NCBI RefSeq assembly: GCF_013409575.1
Contig: NZ_JACCCY010000001.1
Coordinates: forward strand, 1,140,209 to 1,204,208
Source: Macellibacteroides fermentans
Lineage (GTDB): Bacteria; Bacteroidota; Bacteroidia; Bacteroidales; Tannerellaceae
Direction of reading: 5' to 3'
DNA length: 64,000 nt
The notes under the pieces were generated by a model. That model was not told the origin of the DNA, did no database searches, and worked only from the letters and a program-made list of their open reading frames with translations. The first letter of the stretch is position 1. Each line of letters starts with the position of its first letter. The position numbers and the translations under genes are program-made. Positions 26,239-34,432 of the stretch are shown piece after piece.

Positions 26239-27159
26239 ATGACACTAAACAGAAGAAACTTTCTAAGAGCAACTCTGTCCGGTGCAGCAATTGCAACAGC
26301 AGGAGGCAGTCAAATGGTATTTGCCTCCTCTTGTTCGCAAGCTCAGCCGGTATCATCTGGAAATGTTACACTCAATCTTTCACTCCAGGAGGGATTGACT
26401 CCCGGAGACAACCTACAACAGAAGCTCGATTTTATGGAAGCAAATGGAGTTGTAGGCATCGAACTAGGTGGAGGTAACCTGTCCGGACGTGTAGGCGAAA
26501 TCAAACAAGCCTTAAAAGGACGTAATATAAAAGTAAGTGCCATCTGTGCTGGTTTTAAAGGATTCATCCTATCAGAAAATCCCGAAATCAGAAAACAGTG
26601 CATGGATACCATGAAGGAAAATATAGCTGCTGCAGGTGAAGTAGGTTCAACAGGAGTTATCATTGTACCAGCATTCAACAATCAGGTACCTGTGCTTCCA
26701 CATACAATGGAAACAAGAAACTTTCTCTGTGAACAATTTACTGAAATGGGAAACTACGCTGCAGAACATGGTACTACCGTTATTTTTGAACCTTTAAACA
26801 GGCGGGAGTGTTTTTATCTACGTCAGGTTGCTGATGCCGCCTCTATCTGCAGGGATATAAATAACAAGGGAGTGCGTTGTATGGGTGATTTCTGGCATAT
26901 GACCTGGGAAGAAACATCGGATATGGGAGCCTTTATCTCGGCTGGAGAATATTTACAACACGTACATGTTGCCAGTAGAAAAAGACGCATCATGCCGGGC
27001 GAAGATGGAGAAGCTGATAACTATATTGATGGATTCAAAGGGTTAAAAATGATTGGTTATAACAAATACGTCAGTTTTGAATGTGGTTGCGAAGGCGACC
27101 GAAAGGTTGTTTTACCTGCCGCCCTCAAACTTCTGCGTGAACAATGGGAGAAAGCATAA
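26239..27159 (+). CDS. Tat-exported sugar phosphate isomerase/epimerase-like TIM barrel
   Basis: This 306-residue protein has a twin-arginine signal peptide (LNRRNFLRATLSGAA) and a body of the xylose isomerase-like TIM-barrel (AP endonuclease 2) family, like hydroxypyruvate isomerases and keto-sugar epimerases. Candidate metal ligands are E184 (VIFEPLNRRE), D217 (MGDFWHM, with H220 near), H241 (HVHVASRKRR) and the Glu in YVSFECGCEG. The periplasmic location fits the Gfo/Idh enzyme just upstream. The stop codon is directly followed by the ATG of the next gene. Isomerisation or epimerisation of an oxidised sugar is the likely reaction type, but the substrate is unknown. Confidence 0.85.
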   Translation: MTLNRRNFLRATLSGAAIATAGGSQMVFASSCSQAQPVSSGNVTLNLSLQEGLTPGDNLQQKLDFMEANGVVGIELGGGNLSGRVGEIKQALKGRNIKVSAICAGFKGFILSENPEIRKQCMDTMKENIAAAGEVGSTGVIIVPAFNNQVPVLPHTMETRNFLCEQFTEMGNYAAEHGTTVIFEPLNRRECFYLRQVADAASICRDINNKGVRCMGDFWHMTWEETSDMGAFISAGEYLQHVHVASRKRRIMPGEDGEADNYIDGFKGLKMIGYNKYVSFECGCEGDRKVVLPAALKLLREQWEKA

Positions 27160-27870
27160 ATGCCGTTAGTAAATCCGACAATGAAATTAAGTGAGGTGGT
27201 TGAAGAACACACCTCACTTATTCCAGTTATCACCCGGTTTGGGATTCGCCTTGGTTTAGGCGACAAATCAGTAATACAAATTTGCGATGAATATGGGATA
27301 GATACAGATTTCTTTCTCATAATGGTTAATACATTTCTAAATGAAGAGTATTTTCCGGAAAAGAAACTACAAATGTTTCATACCTCGCAAATCATAGATT
27401 ATCTTACCAAGACCAATATCTATTACAGCCGTTACCAACTACCAAATATAGAGAGACATCTATCATCCTTTATCTCTATGAGTGATAGAGGAAATGCATC
27501 ACTGACTCTGATTGGTAAATTTTTCTCTACATTTAAAGATGAACTCATTTCGCGTATAGAGAAAGATGAGAAAGAATGGTTTCCTTATTGCCTGGCTCTT
27601 AGCAATAAATTGAATATTCAGCAAACATCTGAAGGGATTAAAGAATTGCAACTCTGCACTATTCAACGAAATGAGGATCGTATTGAAGCTTTACTCTATG
27701 ATTTAAAGAGCATTCTTGTGAAGCACATATCAGGCGATTACAACGAAAATCTTTGCTATGCCGTAATATTCTCCATTCAAAGTCTGGAGAAAGACATCAA
27801 GCAACACAATCGCATCCGCTACCGTATTCTTGCTCCTATGGCGCTTGCGATGGAACAATTATGTAAATAA
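27160..27870 (+). CDS. Degenerate RIC/YtfE-like (hemerythrin-type) protein
   Basis: This 236-residue protein follows the layout of iron-sulphur cluster repair di-iron proteins (YtfE/ScdA): a short N-terminal domain (MKLSEVVEEHTSLIPVITRFGI) and a four-helix bundle. The C-terminal LEKDIKQHNRIRYRILAPMALAME lines up with the last ligand helix of YtfE. However, the cysteines of the N-domain are absent. Several His/Glu ligands are also replaced: R for H in ELISRIEKDEKEWFP, and R for E in HNRIRYRILAP. It may therefore not hold a di-iron site and could be a sensor or partner protein. The start codon abuts the stop of the TIM-barrel gene, and the LuxR-type gene follows after 11 bases. The assignment rests on my reading of a distant similarity. 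Confidence 0.6.
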   Translation: MPLVNPTMKLSEVVEEHTSLIPVITRFGIRLGLGDKSVIQICDEYGIDTDFFLIMVNTFLNEEYFPEKKLQMFHTSQIIDYLTKTNIYYSRYQLPNIERHLSSFISMSDRGNASLTLIGKFFSTFKDELISRIEKDEKEWFPYCLALSNKLNIQQTSEGIKELQLCTIQRNEDRIEALLYDLKSILVKHISGDYNENLCYAVIFSIQSLEKDIKQHNRIRYRILAPMALAMEQLCK

Positions 27871-27881
27871 GAGAGCCGATT

Positions 27882-28466
27882 ATGTATCACACTAAGCGTA
27901 TAGCCATCATTCTGCCCGACACTTTACAGTCATCGGGTCTACAAAGCATTCTGACAGAGTATTTTGCTCCGGTTGAAACGAATTGCTTCTCAACCTACGA
28001 ATCCTTTATGGCTACGGGAGGAGATATTTTCGACTACTACTTTACACTTTCAGAGACATTTGTACTCAATGTGGACTTTTTTTTGCCACGAAAAAGCAAA
28101 ACTGTTATTTTAAGCGATTGTCCACTTTGTGGTGCAAGTCAGTCGGCCTACACCAATCTGCTCACTGTAAGGGCTCCCTTGGAAACTCTTATCGAACAAA
28201 TACAACAACTATTTGAAAACGATGTTACTAATTTGGGAACCAGCGAAGGCAACAAAGAACTTAGTGCAAGAGAGATGGAAGTTCTTCAACTCGTTGTAAA
28301 GGGAACTATTAACAAAGAAATAGCCGACAAACTAAATATTAGTCTGAACACAGTCCTCTCACACCGGAAAAATATTACTGCAAAACTTGGAATAAAGACA
28401 GTGAGCGGACTTATATTTTATGCCATTATGCATGGAATAATTTCAGCAGAAGATATCGATTTATAA
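27882..28466 (+). CDS. LuxR-type helix-turn-helix regulator with atypical N-domain
   Basis: This 194-residue protein ends with a clear LuxR/GerE DNA-binding domain (LSAREMEVLQLVVKGTINKEIADKL, then NTVLSHRKNITAKLGI). The first ~115 residues resemble a receiver domain in size and secondary structure. The phosphoryl-accepting Asp is not recognisable (the strand reads ETFVLNVDFF), and a CPLC pair (C80, C83) stands in the loop after strand 4. This suggests a ligand-, metal- or redox-responsive regulator rather than a normal two-component one. It is cotranscribed with the RIC-like protein and lies nine bases before the FetAB-like transporter. Those genes, or the operon itself, are its likely targets. 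Confidence 0.75.
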   Translation: MYHTKRIAIILPDTLQSSGLQSILTEYFAPVETNCFSTYESFMATGGDIFDYYFTLSETFVLNVDFFLPRKSKTVILSDCPLCGASQSAYTNLLTVRAPLETLIEQIQQLFENDVTNLGTSEGNKELSAREMEVLQLVVKGTINKEIADKLNISLNTVLSHRKNITAKLGIKTVSGLIFYAIMHGIISAEDIDL

Positions 28467-28475
28467 ACATATAAT

Positions 28476-29090
28476 ATGATTCAATTTATTGGGACAACTA
28501 TTCGCTACGAAAAAGAGCAACCTGTTCGGGAGTTTAATCTTGAAGTATCAAAAGGCGAAAAGGCAGTCTTCACAGGTCCATCCGGATCTGGTAAAAGTTC
28601 TTTACTAAACGCTCTTATGGGATTTGTTCCTCTTGCCTGTGGAGAAATAAGGATCAATAATCAGCTATTATCACCGGCAACAATAAACAAAATCCGTCAG
28701 GAAATTTCGTACCTGCCTCAGGAATTATCGCTCGATCTAGACACAGTGGGGGATTTGATTTACTATCCTTTCGAGTTTAAAAATAACCGGCACCTGAAAC
28801 CTGATAATCACAAAATTAATGAAGTGCTAAAGTTGTTGCTTTTAGACGAATCAATTCTTTCAAAAAAATTATCAGAAGTTTCGGGAGGACAAAAGCAACG
28901 TCTCGGATTAGCCTCCGTTGTTTTGCTCAACAAGCCGATAATTATATTGGATGAACCAACTTCGGCTCTAGACGACGATTCGGCTGTTGCAGTTGCGAAG
29001 CTTATTGGCTCATTTAAGAAAACAACGGTTATATCTGCCTCACACGATTTACGGTGGATAGAGTTAATGGATACACAAATAAAATTATAA
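28476..29090 (+). CDS. fetA: ABC transporter ATP-binding protein (FetA-like)
   Basis: This 204-residue ATPase has Walker A GPSGSGKS (34-41), the Q-loop in YLPQELS, signature VSGGQKQR, Walker B IIILDEP and the switch His in SASHDLR. It is shorter than most ABC ATPases, as is usual for FetA/YbbL. The permease gene follows after three bases and belongs to the FetB/UPF0014 family, which fixes the assignment. In E. coli FetAB is linked to iron homeostasis and proposed to export iron. Here it sits between a putative redox/iron regulator pair and haem-related genes, which agrees with an iron role. Confidence 0.82.
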   Translation: MIQFIGTTIRYEKEQPVREFNLEVSKGEKAVFTGPSGSGKSSLLNALMGFVPLACGEIRINNQLLSPATINKIRQEISYLPQELSLDLDTVGDLIYYPFEFKNNRHLKPDNHKINEVLKLLLLDESILSKKLSEVSGGQKQRLGLASVVLLNKPIIILDEPTSALDDDSAVAVAKLIGSFKKTTVISASHDLRWIELMDTQIKL

Positions 29091-29093
29091 CAG

Positions 29094-29879
29094 ATGGGAG
29101 CACAAGATATTAGCTGGATTAATCTGATTAGCGGTTACCTACTACTGATTATCCCAATTTTAATATTCACATACTATAAAACCGGATTAATTAAAGATAC
29201 CCTTTGGGCTGTTGGTAGGATGACAATTCAATTGTTGATGGTTGGAACCTATCTTGAATTCATATTTACACTTAACAGCTGGGTAATTAACCTTGTATGG
29301 GTGCTTATTATGATTGCAGTAACCGCCTTCACAGTAATCGACAGGGCACAGCTGTCCCGAAAATTATTTTTGCTGCCTGTTTTCGCTTCCGTGTTAATCA
29401 GTCTATCCGTTGTAGATCTTTATCTGTTGGGCATCGTGCTTAAACTGGACTTTATTTTTGATGCAAGATACTTCATTCCAATCACAGGTATGCTTATCGG
29501 CAACACACTGGCAGATATGGTTGTCTCCCTCAACAATTTCTACAAAGGGATAAGTAAGCAGCAGACAACTTATCGTTTTGCTCTGGCTAATGGAGCTAGC
29601 AGAACTGAAGCTCTGGCTCTTTTTATGCGTGAAGCCATCCGCGTTACAATGAATCGAAGCATAGCAACCATCGCCGTTATGGGGCTGGTGTCCTTGCCAG
29701 GGATGATGACCGGACAGATTTTGGGAGGAAGTTCTCCATCGGTAGCCATAAAATATCAGATTCTGATTATGCTCACCATCTTTGTATCATCTCTAATCAC
29801 AAATGTGCTTACACTGTTATTTTCATGCAGAAAAGCATTCGATTCAATGGGTAATCTTCGAAAAGAAGTTATACGTTAA
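29094..29879 (+). CDS. fetB: ABC transporter permease (FetB / UPF0014 family)
   Basis: This 261-residue integral membrane protein has about seven hydrophobic helices and the UPF0014 signatures PITGMLIGNTLADMVVSLNNFY and FALANGASRTEAL, with a conserved SLPGMMTGQILGG loop. It forms an ABC transporter with the ATPase encoded three bases upstream. FetB homologues are described as putative iron exporters that help resist oxidative stress. The gene is followed by a 74-base gap with an inverted repeat before the first TonB receptor, which may mark a new promoter. Confidence 0.85.
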   Translation: MGAQDISWINLISGYLLLIIPILIFTYYKTGLIKDTLWAVGRMTIQLLMVGTYLEFIFTLNSWVINLVWVLIMIAVTAFTVIDRAQLSRKLFLLPVFASVLISLSVVDLYLLGIVLKLDFIFDARYFIPITGMLIGNTLADMVVSLNNFYKGISKQQTTYRFALANGASRTEALALFMREAIRVTMNRSIATIAVMGLVSLPGMMTGQILGGSSPSVAIKYQILIMLTIFVSSLITNVLTLLFSCRKAFDSMGNLRKEVIR

Positions 29880-29880
29880 A

Positions 29881-29898
29881 ATCACTACAAATAGTGAT
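29881..29898. repeat. Inverted repeat between fetB and the TonB receptor gene
   Basis: ATCACTA (29881-29887) and TAGTGAT (29892-29898) form a perfect 7-base-pair palindrome with spacer CAAA. It starts right after the fetB stop. It could be an operator for the receptor operon or a weak hairpin. Confidence 0.4.
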
Positions 29899-29953
29899 TG
29901 TAGATAAATGTTGCTTTTTGTTCCTTTGCGTGTAAATTCAATATCAAAAAACA

Positions 29954-32269
29954 ATGAAGCAACTATATTTATTCGCCTTGTACCTTGCAGGCTTATTTAT
30001 TGTCTGTGATGCGAAAGCAATACAAGACAATGCGACCGATACTCTTAGAATCTACCACATGGATGAAGTGGTAGTAACCTCATCAACCAAAGAAACAAAT
30101 AACTTACGGAAACTTCCCGGATCCGTAACAATACTTTCCCCGCAGACTATTGGAGGAAATCAGATTGAATCGGTAAAAGATCTCAGCAGTTACGTACCGA
30201 ACTTCTTTATTCCTGATTATGGATCCAAAATGACTTCGGCTGTATATATCCGGGGCATCGGGACTCGTAACAGCGGACAATCAGTAGGCCTTTATGTAAA
30301 TGACGCTCCTTACATGGATAAAAGCACATTCGATTTTGAACTTACGGATATCCAACGGATAGAAGTACTTCGTGGTCCGCAAGGTACACTTTACGGACGT
30401 AATGCCATGGGAGGAATTATTAACATCTACACCCTCTCCCCCTTCGATTATCAAGGAACCAAGCTCTCTGTTTCGGCAGGAAATTACGGGCAGTTTAAAG
30501 CAAAAGCATCCCATTATAACAAACTTTTGGAAAATGTAGCTTTATCAATAGGAGGCTACTATGACCGGAACGACGGATTTTTCACAAATTCATTCAATGG
30601 AAAGAAAGCCGATAAAGAAGAATCTGTTGGTGCGCGTCTGGGGCTTGAATGGATGATTAGCCCCCAATTCAAAGCCATCTACAACTTTTCGTTTGATTAT
30701 TCAGAACAGGGAGCATTTCCATACGGATTATACAATCCGGAAACAAAAGAAACTGCTGCGGTAAGTATAAACGATTCAAGCACATATAATCGTAGAATGA
30801 TCGGCAATCAGCTACGATTGGAATACAAGTCCAATCAATTCACTCTAAGTAGCACAACTGGTTACCGGCATCTGAAGGACAACATGAATATGGATCAGGA
30901 CTTTTCTCCACTTTCTATCTTCACACTCAACCAAAAGCAGAAACAAAACGCATTCAGTCAGGAAATAGCCCTAAAGTCTAATCAACCAACTAATTACCAG
31001 TGGTCTGTTGGCTTGTATGGGTTTTACGACGATCTGCATACGGATGGTCCGGTAACATTCAAGGAAGATGGAGTAAAAACAGTGCTTCAATCGGTGTTTG
31101 ACCGACTTAAAGCAAGTATTCCCCGAATGCCTCAACTTATCATTCTGGATGAACAGATCTACATTCCGGGGTCGTTTGATACTCCAACCTACGGACTTGC
31201 ACTTTACCACCAATCCACGATAAACAATCTGTTCTCAGAAGGATTATCTCTTACCGCCGGTATCAGACTGGATTACGAAAAGGCTGAGATGGATTACCAC
31301 TCTGAAGCAAGTATGCATTTTGGTATGCAGATGGCACCGGGTATGCCGATGATTACCTTGCCCGAACTTCCAACAAGCGTTATGGATGGAAGTATTAACC
31401 AAGACTCATGGCAGGTTCTACCCAAAATCTCGCTCAAGTATGAATGTACCCCACGTACATTTACTTATATTTCGGCAGCAAGAGGGTATAAGGCGGGAGG
31501 TTACAACGTACAGATGTTTGCTGACCTGATACAAGATCAGCTTAAATATGACCTGATGAGTGCCTATGCTCCACAAATGGCAGTAGAACCCTCTCCAGTT
31601 AAAGATGTTGCATCCTACAAACCAGAATACAGTTGGAACTATGAAGCAGGCATCAAGAGTGAACTGATCGACAAAAGATTAACAGCAGAACTCACCTTGT
31701 TCTATATGGATCTTCGTGACATTCAACTCACTAAATTTGTAAACAGCGGCAACGGTCGAATGATAACGAACGGAGGAAAAGCAAGAAGTCTGGGAGCAGA
31801 AGCAACTATCCAGGCCCGTATTACTTCTAACCTCACCGCCAACATCAACTATGGATATACGAATGCCACTTTCCGGAACTATTTCCATGAAGAAAAACAA
31901 GGTTCCGAAATTATCCGGACTGACTATAAGGGAAATCATATTCCCTACACTCCTTCTCACACCTTCAGTGCTGGATTGCAGTATTCCAAGCTACTAAATA
32001 ATTGTTGGCTTGATCAGTTTACAGCATCAGCTCAATACTCCGGAGCAGGAAAGATTTGGTGGACCGAAAAAAATGATATCGGACAAGACTTTTATGGTAC
32101 AGTGAATGCCAAAGTCGGAGTTCGTAAAGGAAATATAAAACTGGATGTATGGACTCGCAACTTGTTGGATGCTGATTATACCGCGTTCTATTTCGAATCA
32201 TTTGGGAATCCATATATGCAAAAGGGAAAACCGTTCCAGGTAGGCGCTGAAGTATCTGTGGCCTTCTGA
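29954..32269 (+). CDS. TonB-dependent receptor 1 (iron/porphyrin-type)
   Basis: This 771-residue outer-membrane receptor has a signal peptide (to about KAIQ), a TonB-box-like MDEVVVTSS, a plug with VYIRGIGTRNSG, SVGLYVNDAPYMDKS and EVLRGPQGTLYGRNAMGGIINIYT, and a barrel ending in VSVAF with the expected terminal Phe. There is no CarboxypepD-like N-domain and no SusD partner, so it is of the metal-chelate/vitamin type. It has an extra insert around residues 370-405 (GPVTFKEDGVKTVLQ...) compared with its neighbour. The downstream paralogue, MFS transporter, hemN and hemG suggest a porphyrin, haem or iron-chelate ligand. The ligand is not determined. Confidence 0.88.
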   Translation: MKQLYLFALYLAGLFIVCDAKAIQDNATDTLRIYHMDEVVVTSSTKETNNLRKLPGSVTILSPQTIGGNQIESVKDLSSYVPNFFIPDYGSKMTSAVYIRGIGTRNSGQSVGLYVNDAPYMDKSTFDFELTDIQRIEVLRGPQGTLYGRNAMGGIINIYTLSPFDYQGTKLSVSAGNYGQFKAKASHYNKLLENVALSIGGYYDRNDGFFTNSFNGKKADKEESVGARLGLEWMISPQFKAIYNFSFDYSEQGAFPYGLYNPETKETAAVSINDSSTYNRRMIGNQLRLEYKSNQFTLSSTTGYRHLKDNMNMDQDFSPLSIFTLNQKQKQNAFSQEIALKSNQPTNYQWSVGLYGFYDDLHTDGPVTFKEDGVKTVLQSVFDRLKASIPRMPQLIILDEQIYIPGSFDTPTYGLALYHQSTINNLFSEGLSLTAGIRLDYEKAEMDYHSEASMHFGMQMAPGMPMITLPELPTSVMDGSINQDSWQVLPKISLKYECTPRTFTYISAARGYKAGGYNVQMFADLIQDQLKYDLMSAYAPQMAVEPSPVKDVASYKPEYSWNYEAGIKSELIDKRLTAELTLFYMDLRDIQLTKFVNSGNGRMITNGGKARSLGAEATIQARITSNLTANINYGYTNATFRNYFHEEKQGSEIIRTDYKGNHIPYTPSHTFSAGLQYSKLLNNCWLDQFTASAQYSGAGKIWWTEKNDIGQDFYGTVNAKVGVRKGNIKLDVWTRNLLDADYTAFYFESFGNPYMQKGKPFQVGAEVSVAF

Positions 32270-32290
32270 AATCGAAAACAAAATTATTCG

Positions 32291-32314
32291 GGCTGATATA
32301 GGTATATATCGGCC
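32291..32314. repeat. Inverted repeat between the two TonB receptor genes
   Basis: GGCTGATATA (32291-32300) pairs with TATATCGGCC (32305-32314) with one wobble and a 4-base loop. There is no T-tract after it, so an RNA-processing or attenuation hairpin is as likely as a terminator. Confidence 0.4.
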
Positions 32315-32346
32315 TGAGTTGTAAATACAGGAATAATAACTAACGT

Positions 32347-34422
32347 ATGAACAAATTCATTTTTCTGACAATCTGTATTCTTTCTTTCGGACTACAGCTC
32401 CATGCGGAAGAGGTTGACACATTGAACTCCCGAAGTATCTTTTTAGACGAGGTAGTAGTTCAGTCATTCAAACAGAATAAATCTTACCGGATGGAGCCGA
32501 TCTCGGCTTCTGCATTCAGCAGCACGGGGATTGTAAACCGGAATATTACCGGGATCAAGGAGTTTAGTGCGCTTGTGCCCAATTTGTTCATCCCCGATTA
32601 CGGCTCCAAACTTACATCTCCGGTATATATCAGAGGAATTGGATCGAAGATTAATGCCCCGTCCGTGGGGTTGTATGTAGATGGAATACCATATTTTGAG
32701 AAGTCGGCCTTCGATTTTGATTTCAGTGAAATAGACCGTATCGAGGTATTACGCGGTCCACAAGGTACTCTATACGGACGGAACACCATGGGTGGTATTA
32801 TAAATGTTTTCACTAAATCACCCTTGGAATGGCAAGGGAGCAGTCTTTCCCTAATGGCCGGTAATTATGGACAACGACAAGCATCGGCATCACACTATGG
32901 AAAACTAACCCACAATCTGGGCTATGCCATATCCGGCAACTATAATCATACGGATGGGTATTTCAACAACTTGGCTACCGGCGAAAAGGCCGATACACAA
33001 GACAGTGGGTCCGGACGGATTCGTCTGGAGTGGCAATTGCAACCAAAGCTCAAAATACAGCTGATGACCAGTTTGGATCACTCTGATCAAGGAGGTTATC
33101 CCTACGCGCTGTACAACAAAGAGACCAACAGTGTGGGACAAGTCAACTACAACGACTTCAGTTCTTACCGACGTACTCTGTCCAATACAGGTGCCACAGT
33201 CGATTACAAAACAGACCGTTTTTGGCTGAGTTCACAAACCGCATTTCAATATCTTAAAGACAGACAAGGAGTAGATCAAGACTTTTCAACAAAAAACCAA
33301 TATTATGTGATACAAAAACAAGAACAAAACATGCTTTCCGAAGAACTTAATATTAAGGCTATAACTCATACTAATTATAAGTGGTTATTCGGAGCCTTTG
33401 GTTTTTATCAGGGAATGGACAACGAAGTCGACATGGATTACAAACTCCAGCGTATGTCTACCCATAAAGTTTACGATTCACCCACTTATGGCTTCGCCCT
33501 CTATCACCAGTCCACTATCGATAAACTTTTTACCGACGCACTTTCTCTTACACTGGGTATTCGTTATGATTGGGAACAGGCACATACCGATTACAAAGCA
33601 TATCGAAGCATGAATGACACAACCGGTATGACTGACAGCTTTAAAAGTAAGCTCACATTTCGTCAGCTCACCCCCAAAGCTACACTTCAATATACCTTTT
33701 CTGGGAGTCAACTGCTATATACCACTGTATCCAAAGGATATAAATCGGGGGGATTCAACACCTCCTTCGAAAGAGATGAAGACCGTTCTTTTGAACCGGA
33801 ATACAGTTGGAACTACGAAGCAGGAACTAAACTTAACTTCTTGCAAAACCGCATTAAGACCGAGTTAAGCCTGTTCTATATTGACTGGCGCAACCAGCAA
33901 ATCTACCAACCGCTACCCAGTGGAAAAGGTTCCATGCTAAAAAATGCTGGCCGATCGGAAAGCAAGGGAATTGAATTCGCTCTCCAGGCTAATGTATGTA
34001 ACGGATTTATGTTTAACGTTGCCTATGGTTATACTGATGCCACTTTTAAAGAATATCAACGTAGCGCCACATTGGATTATGCAGGAAAAAAGCTACCACT
34101 TGTTCCGTCTCAGACATTCTCTTTGGGAACCGATTATTTGTTCCGTGTAAAATCGCCTTTGCTGGATCGCATCCAGATGAATATCTCCTATAGCGGAACT
34201 GGGAAACTCTACTGGAGTGAAAGCAACGAAGCCTTTCAAAAATATTACGGTATATGGAACGGTAAAGTCTCTTTCATGAAAGGAGCATTCACGGCTTCCA
34301 TCTGGGGAAAAAATCTCACAGGAACAGAATATACGGCATTTTACTTCGAAAGCGGCGGAAACTCCTTTGCTCAGAAAGGAAAACCTGTTACCTTTGGGGG
34401 AAATCTGACGTTGAACTTCTAA
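32347..34422 (+). CDS. TonB-dependent receptor 2, paralogue of receptor 1
   Basis: This 691-residue outer-membrane receptor has a signal peptide (ICILSFGLQLHAEE), LDEVVVQSF as a TonB-box-like segment, and a plug almost parallel to the preceding receptor: VYIRGIGSKINAPSVGLYVDG, EVLRGPQGTLYGRNTMGGIINVFT. It ends in LTLNF with a terminal Phe. Shared phrases along the barrel (PEYSWNYEAG, TYGFALYHQSTI, EYTAFYFES) show that the two genes arose by tandem duplication, while the loops differ in length and sequence. It probably handles a related ligand. The MFS gene starts 10 bases after its stop. Confidence 0.88.
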   Translation: MNKFIFLTICILSFGLQLHAEEVDTLNSRSIFLDEVVVQSFKQNKSYRMEPISASAFSSTGIVNRNITGIKEFSALVPNLFIPDYGSKLTSPVYIRGIGSKINAPSVGLYVDGIPYFEKSAFDFDFSEIDRIEVLRGPQGTLYGRNTMGGIINVFTKSPLEWQGSSLSLMAGNYGQRQASASHYGKLTHNLGYAISGNYNHTDGYFNNLATGEKADTQDSGSGRIRLEWQLQPKLKIQLMTSLDHSDQGGYPYALYNKETNSVGQVNYNDFSSYRRTLSNTGATVDYKTDRFWLSSQTAFQYLKDRQGVDQDFSTKNQYYVIQKQEQNMLSEELNIKAITHTNYKWLFGAFGFYQGMDNEVDMDYKLQRMSTHKVYDSPTYGFALYHQSTIDKLFTDALSLTLGIRYDWEQAHTDYKAYRSMNDTTGMTDSFKSKLTFRQLTPKATLQYTFSGSQLLYTTVSKGYKSGGFNTSFERDEDRSFEPEYSWNYEAGTKLNFLQNRIKTELSLFYIDWRNQQIYQPLPSGKGSMLKNAGRSESKGIEFALQANVCNGFMFNVAYGYTDATFKEYQRSATLDYAGKKLPLVPSQTFSLGTDYLFRVKSPLLDRIQMNISYSGTGKLYWSESNEAFQKYYGIWNGKVSFMKGAFTASIWGKNLTGTEYTAFYFESGGNSFAQKGKPVTFGGNLTLNF

Positions 34423-34432
34423 TAGAGAATCC

